Source: Methylobacter sp. (lineage in GTDB: Bacteria > Pseudomonadota > Gammaproteobacteria > Methylococcales > Methylomonadaceae). From it: a stretch of 64,000 nucleotides of DNA. The notes beneath the pieces are model-generated. The model saw only the letters and a program-made list of their open reading frames with translations, did no database searches and was not told the DNA's origin. Position 1 is the stretch's first letter, and every line of letters begins with the position of its first letter. The translations under genes and the position numbers were made by a program. The stretch covers positions 118,463 to 182,462 of the forward strand of contig JALNYY010000001.1 in the NCBI GenBank assembly GCA_023229605.1, read 5' to 3'. This document shows, in pieces, positions 61,155-64,000 of this stretch.

Positions 61155-61958
61155 ATGCGCGAATTTATTTTTGATCTAATTACCGCAAGGGGCTGGTCTA
61201 TTCGACATCTTGCAGAGCTTACTGATATCAGTTATTCAGGCATTCGAGATTACCTTAAAGGTCTCCCACATAGGCTATCGTCACAACGATTAAGCCGCGT
61301 TTATAGAATCTTAGAACTAGATGACAACAGTAACCTGGAAAAAAACACGCTTTATACTTGGCGTGTTGAGGTAAAAGAAGATCAATTGCGGGCATTGAAT
61401 AGAGTGTTACGCGTGACAACTGAAGTAGGTTCAGTGCCGGACGTATCGGAATCACCTGAGTCCAACCAATTTAAATTTGAGGCGATTCCACTTTTAGGCG
61501 GTGGCATCACAGGATTGCCGGCGCCTTATTGGGTGTTGCGCTGGAGTGATATTTATATTCTGATCCAATGGACCTTACCGAAAACAAGTCTAGTAAAAAA
61601 AGTTCCTAACTTCCACGCCAATCAGAACACGGGTAGTAACGACCCGTCTAAAGTAAATCCGGACATCAAACTTATTAGTTCAGCATACTGGGCAGAAAAA
61701 ATGGACTTAAGTAAGGAAAAAGTCTGCGGAATTCAACTGACCCATGCACAATTAAATCAATTGCAAAATATCGACTCGTTAAAATCGCTAGAACTGGAAA
61801 CGATCAAAGACTGGATTAAGACCGCTCCTATTGAAGACCCACATTGGGCAGCATTGCAGAAACTTCAAATCGAATGGACTTGGGAGCTGATCACTCAAAG
61901 ACTCCAGCAACTTTATGTACACCCAGAAGAAGCGGCTAAAGCGCTTAAAATTAAATAA
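61155..61958 (+). CDS. HTH regulator divergent from the AAA+ island
   Basis: A 267-aa protein; ATG at 61155 follows a weaker in-frame TTG. N-terminal XRE-like HTH: FDLITARGWSIRHLAELTDI then SYSGIRDYLKGLPHRLSS. The rest (EAIPLLGGGITGLPAPYWVL, AYWAEKMDLSKEKVCGIQLT) is unassigned and may sense a signal. It is likely to control the AAA+ operon through the repeats in between. Confidence 0.7.
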   Translation: MREFIFDLITARGWSIRHLAELTDISYSGIRDYLKGLPHRLSSQRLSRVYRILELDDNSNLEKNTLYTWRVEVKEDQLRALNRVLRVTTEVGSVPDVSESPESNQFKFEAIPLLGGGITGLPAPYWVLRWSDIYILIQWTLPKTSLVKKVPNFHANQNTGSNDPSKVNPDIKLISSAYWAEKMDLSKEKVCGIQLTHAQLNQLQNIDSLKSLELETIKDWIKTAPIEDPHWAALQKLQIEWTWELITQRLQQLYVHPEEAAKALKIK

Positions 61959-62119
61959 CCGTCCGATTTTGTCCGTTATGTTGTAAAACGGCTGCCAATT
62001 TTTGCCATTGTCAGTATCGGTTTTGCCAATTAATGCAGAGCATAAAACATGAAAGCCATTAATTTATCCTCACGACATGCAAACTTAGATGCTCTTTGTC
62101 GGCAAATTTTCAACGGGTG
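61959..62119. other. Spacer before the intron-like fragment
   Basis: No gene or clear signal seen; partial inverted strings around GGCTGCCAATTTTTGCC only. Confidence 0.25.
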
Positions 62120-62400
62120 CGACATGAAGTCAGACCAGTTATGTCTCACCTCGAATGAGGTAACGAGACTCGTTATTCCCTCAACGGTAGCCTACCGATG
62201 CATGCAAGCTAACAACGGCTTGGTTTGAAGCCACCGGAACAATGTGAAGCCCCTCGCAAGAGAAGGAAAAGCCGCGAGGTGACTCCAACCGCTGCCAGCA
62301 TCGGATGGCTGGGGCGCTAGGAGTTGAAATATCATTCCACGCGAAAGCAGGCAGACTTCCTCATGGTCTCTCTAAATTGAACTTACAGTAACGCACAGAA
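62120..62400 (+). mobile_element. Probable 5' fragment of a group II intron
   Basis: Begins GTGCGACATGAAGTCAG, fitting the conserved GUGYG intron start, and continues with structured, translation-free sequence (paired blocks such as CCTCGCAAGAG / GCCGCGAGG). It has no reverse transcriptase and no catalytic domain V seen, so only part of domain I would remain. It sits exactly where the 5' end of umuC is lost. Identification by pattern only. Confidence 0.4.
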
Positions 62401-62403
62401 ATT

Positions 62404-63518
62404 CTTAAAAATGAAGTTAACCAAGTAAAAGATTTGGGCATCAAAATGGGTGTACCGGTTTTCCAAGTGCAAAACATGGTCAAGCAACATAATATCCAGC
62501 TATTCTCATCCAATTACACGCCGATATGTCGGCCCGGGTTATGTCAACACTAGAAGAATTTGCCCCCCAGCCTGGATGTATATTGACGAGGCTTTTCTGG
62601 ATTTGACCGGCGTTTGCCATAAAGATCCCATTACCTACGGCCATCGGATCAGAAAGGCCGTCTTCCGTGCCACCGGCATTCCGGTATGCGTTGGCATGGG
62701 GCCGACTAAAACGCTCGCTAAACTGGCCAATTTCGCCGCAAAAAAATGAAAAAAGACTGGTGGCGTGCTGGACTTTCTGACCCGGTACGCCAGGAAAAAC
62801 TGATGCGTATCGTGCCGATCGGCGAGGTGTGGGACATAGGTTCACGCAACACGGCAAAACTGAATTAGATCGGGATCAATACCGTTTAGGACTTGGCAAT
62901 CCAACCCAGCAAACGAATTCAAGCACAGTTCAATATCGTGGTTGCCAGAACCGTGATGGAGCTGAACGGCATCCCCTGTTTGGAACTCGAAGAGATTGCG
63001 CCGGACAAACAGCAGATTGTCTGCTCCCGCAGCTTTAGTCGACGATTTACAGAGTACCGGGAACTATCCGCAGCTTTGGCCGAGTTTTGCAACCGGGCCG
63101 CTGAAAAACTCAGAAGACAACATTCGGTAACCGGCTGCATCACGATCTTTATAAGAACCTGCCCGTTCAACCCGCAGGAGCCGCAATATCAGCGTGTAGC
63201 CAGCATCAAGCCGACGCACCGACCCAGAACTCACGCGCTATTATCGCCACTGCCAGCCGTTTGCTAACGGAAATATTCAGGCAAGGTTACAACTATCAGA
63301 AGTGTGGCGTACAGCTCAGCCATATTCAGCCGGAATCATCACCTGGTCAGCTCGAATTGTTCGATTTTATCGACAACAACTTGCCCACGGAGAACCGCCC
63401 GTTAATGAAGGCTATTTCAGTGGCGTCCACCGGTTTTGATAAAACCTGGGAGGCGAAAGCGGATAAGGTTTCACCGCGCTATACGACGGATTGGCGGGAG
63501 TTGCAAACTAAGCGTTAA
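62404..63518 (+). pseudogene. umuC: umuC-type DNA polymerase V pseudogene
   Basis: Fragments in several frames line up with UmuC: VKDLGIKMGVPVFQVQNMVK then QHNIQLFSSNY, a frameshift, ADMSARVMSTLEEFAPQ, a frameshift, IDEAFLDLTGVCHKDP (catalytic DE), GMGPTKTLAKLANFAAKK then stop, later LEEIAPDKQQIVCSRSFSRR and AISVASTGFDKTWEAKADKV then SPRYTTDWRELQTKR. The first 50 codons are missing. Non-functional. Confidence 0.88.
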
Positions 63519-63642
63519 ATGCTAGACATTGTCAAAAAGCGTAGAAAAATTCGACGCCATTTTACAAATCTTTGTTCATGCATCGTGAAGAATCTGCCTA
63601 TTTTAATGCATGTCAAATAATTGCGTAGCGCTTATAGAACAT

Positions 63643-63867
63643 AAAAAAAGGGGCTTATAGCCTAGCCACTCTCAAAGCGTGTTGATAAAGCCCAGTAAAA
63701 ATAATAATAATATAACTAAAACAATAAGTTAAATATGATTAAAGTGGAAATAAATTTGTTTCCTGTTGTCGCTAAGTTCAACTTATTGTTTTTGCAAACA
63801 AAATTGCTTTATTTTTAAAAAATATCAACACGTTTTGAGAGGGGGCTAGCTTATAGCCCCTTTTTAA
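63643..63867. repeat. 225-bp nested inverted-repeat element
   Basis: Left arm 63643-63687 and right arm 63823-63867 are inverted copies over about 45 bases with a few mismatches (shared AAAAAGGGGCT, TAGCC, CTCTCAAA, CGTGTTGATA). Inside, AAAACAATAAGTT (63717-63730) and AACTTATTGTTTT (63779-63792) form a second stem. AT-rich, no ORF. Looks like a MITE or a structured mobile relic. Confidence 0.75.
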
Positions 63868-63874
63868 TTTATAG

Positions 63875-64000
63875 CTACCCAATACATCTGGGTATAAGCA
63901 CTTTCTGCATAGTCCGCAGCAAATTGTAACTACCCAATACATCTAGGTATAAGCACTTTCTGCATAGTCCGCAGCAAATTGTAACTACCCAATACATCTA
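63875..64000. repeat. 55-bp tandem repeat running off the window
   Basis: Unit starts CTACCCAATACATCT and ends GCAGCAAATTGTAA. Unit 1 63875-63929, unit 2 63930-63984, unit 3 begins at 63985. Units differ at one seen position (CTGGG versus CTAGG). Each unit holds small inverted repeats (TACCCA...TGGGTA, TGC...GCA). No unique spacers, so not CRISPR on what is visible. Confidence 0.85.

Noticed and set aside
63875..64000. CRISPR array at the right end
   Set aside because: The whole 55-base unit repeats, including what would be spacer; no unique spacers and no cas genes.

Overview
The window looks like a chromosomal segment of a gammaproteobacterium. The type I restriction, chromate, iron and metal-efflux genes are all of proteobacterial type, and a bacterial A/V-type ATPase operon of this kind beside copper genes recalls aquatic or sediment lineages such as Methylococcales. 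That placement is an inference, because no rRNA, tRNA or diagnostic metabolic gene is present. Most of the window is accessory DNA: metal handling, restriction, toxin-antitoxin genes, insertion sequences and broken genes.

Layout. (1) 0.1-11.4 kb, minus strand: a copper/silver-type RND efflux operon (TolC-like, CusB, CusA and a coupled 92-aa CusA-tail protein), an IS1-family element inserted in a dead CDF transporter gene, then a YHS-domain protein and a copper P-type ATPase that carries an N-terminal DUF5676-like membrane domain. (2) 11.5-20.4 kb, minus strand: a complete A/V-type ATPase operon, DUF2934-H-C-I-K-F-E-A-B-D in transcription order, with nearly every junction overlapping. (3) 20.7-24 kb: scrap region with an IS110 5' remnant, an HEAGHA protein, a HigA antitoxin thrown out of frame by a pentanucleotide repeat, and an intact IS1595-type element with a perfect 8-bp target duplication. 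(4) 24.1-34.6 kb, minus strand: a defence-like block, namely type I restriction (hsdR, an embedded Phd/PIN module, hsdM, hsdS, then DUF4365), preceded by a CARF-domain sigma54 activator and two tiny unknown genes with a sigma54-type promoter and an upstream inverted repeat.

(5) 35-39.3 kb, minus strand: chromate operon chrB-chrA-DUF1259-chrB C-terminal paralogue. (6) 39.4-46.9 kb: periplasmic proteins, an mntH remnant with a MITE-like element, an iron ABC transporter, bacterioferritin-associated ferredoxin, two complementary bacterioferritin subunits and small Fur-box-linked genes. (7) 46.9-53.8 kb, plus strand: SPCA/Pmr1-like cation ATPase, ZIP transporter, GDT1/TMEM165-like exporter and an MFS exporter, which look like a Mn/Ca/Zn homeostasis group. 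(8) 54.2-62 kb: a RHH/ParE-type toxin-antitoxin pair, then a minus-strand set of seven genes (Lon-like AAA+ ATPase with a zinc ribbon, two calcineurin-like phosphoesterases, a DEDDh exonuclease, small proteins and a 517-aa orphan), read divergently from an HTH regulator. A perfect pair of inverted DnaA boxes lies inside this set. (9) 62-64 kb: a possible group II intron fragment in front of a umuC pseudogene, a long inverted-repeat element, and a 55-bp tandem repeat running off the window edge.

The two best candidates for something undescribed are the CARF-sigma54 regulated two-gene unit at 32.4-34.6 kb and the AAA+/phosphoesterase/exonuclease island at 54.9-62 kb. All similarity statements rest on motifs recognised by eye; no database search was run.
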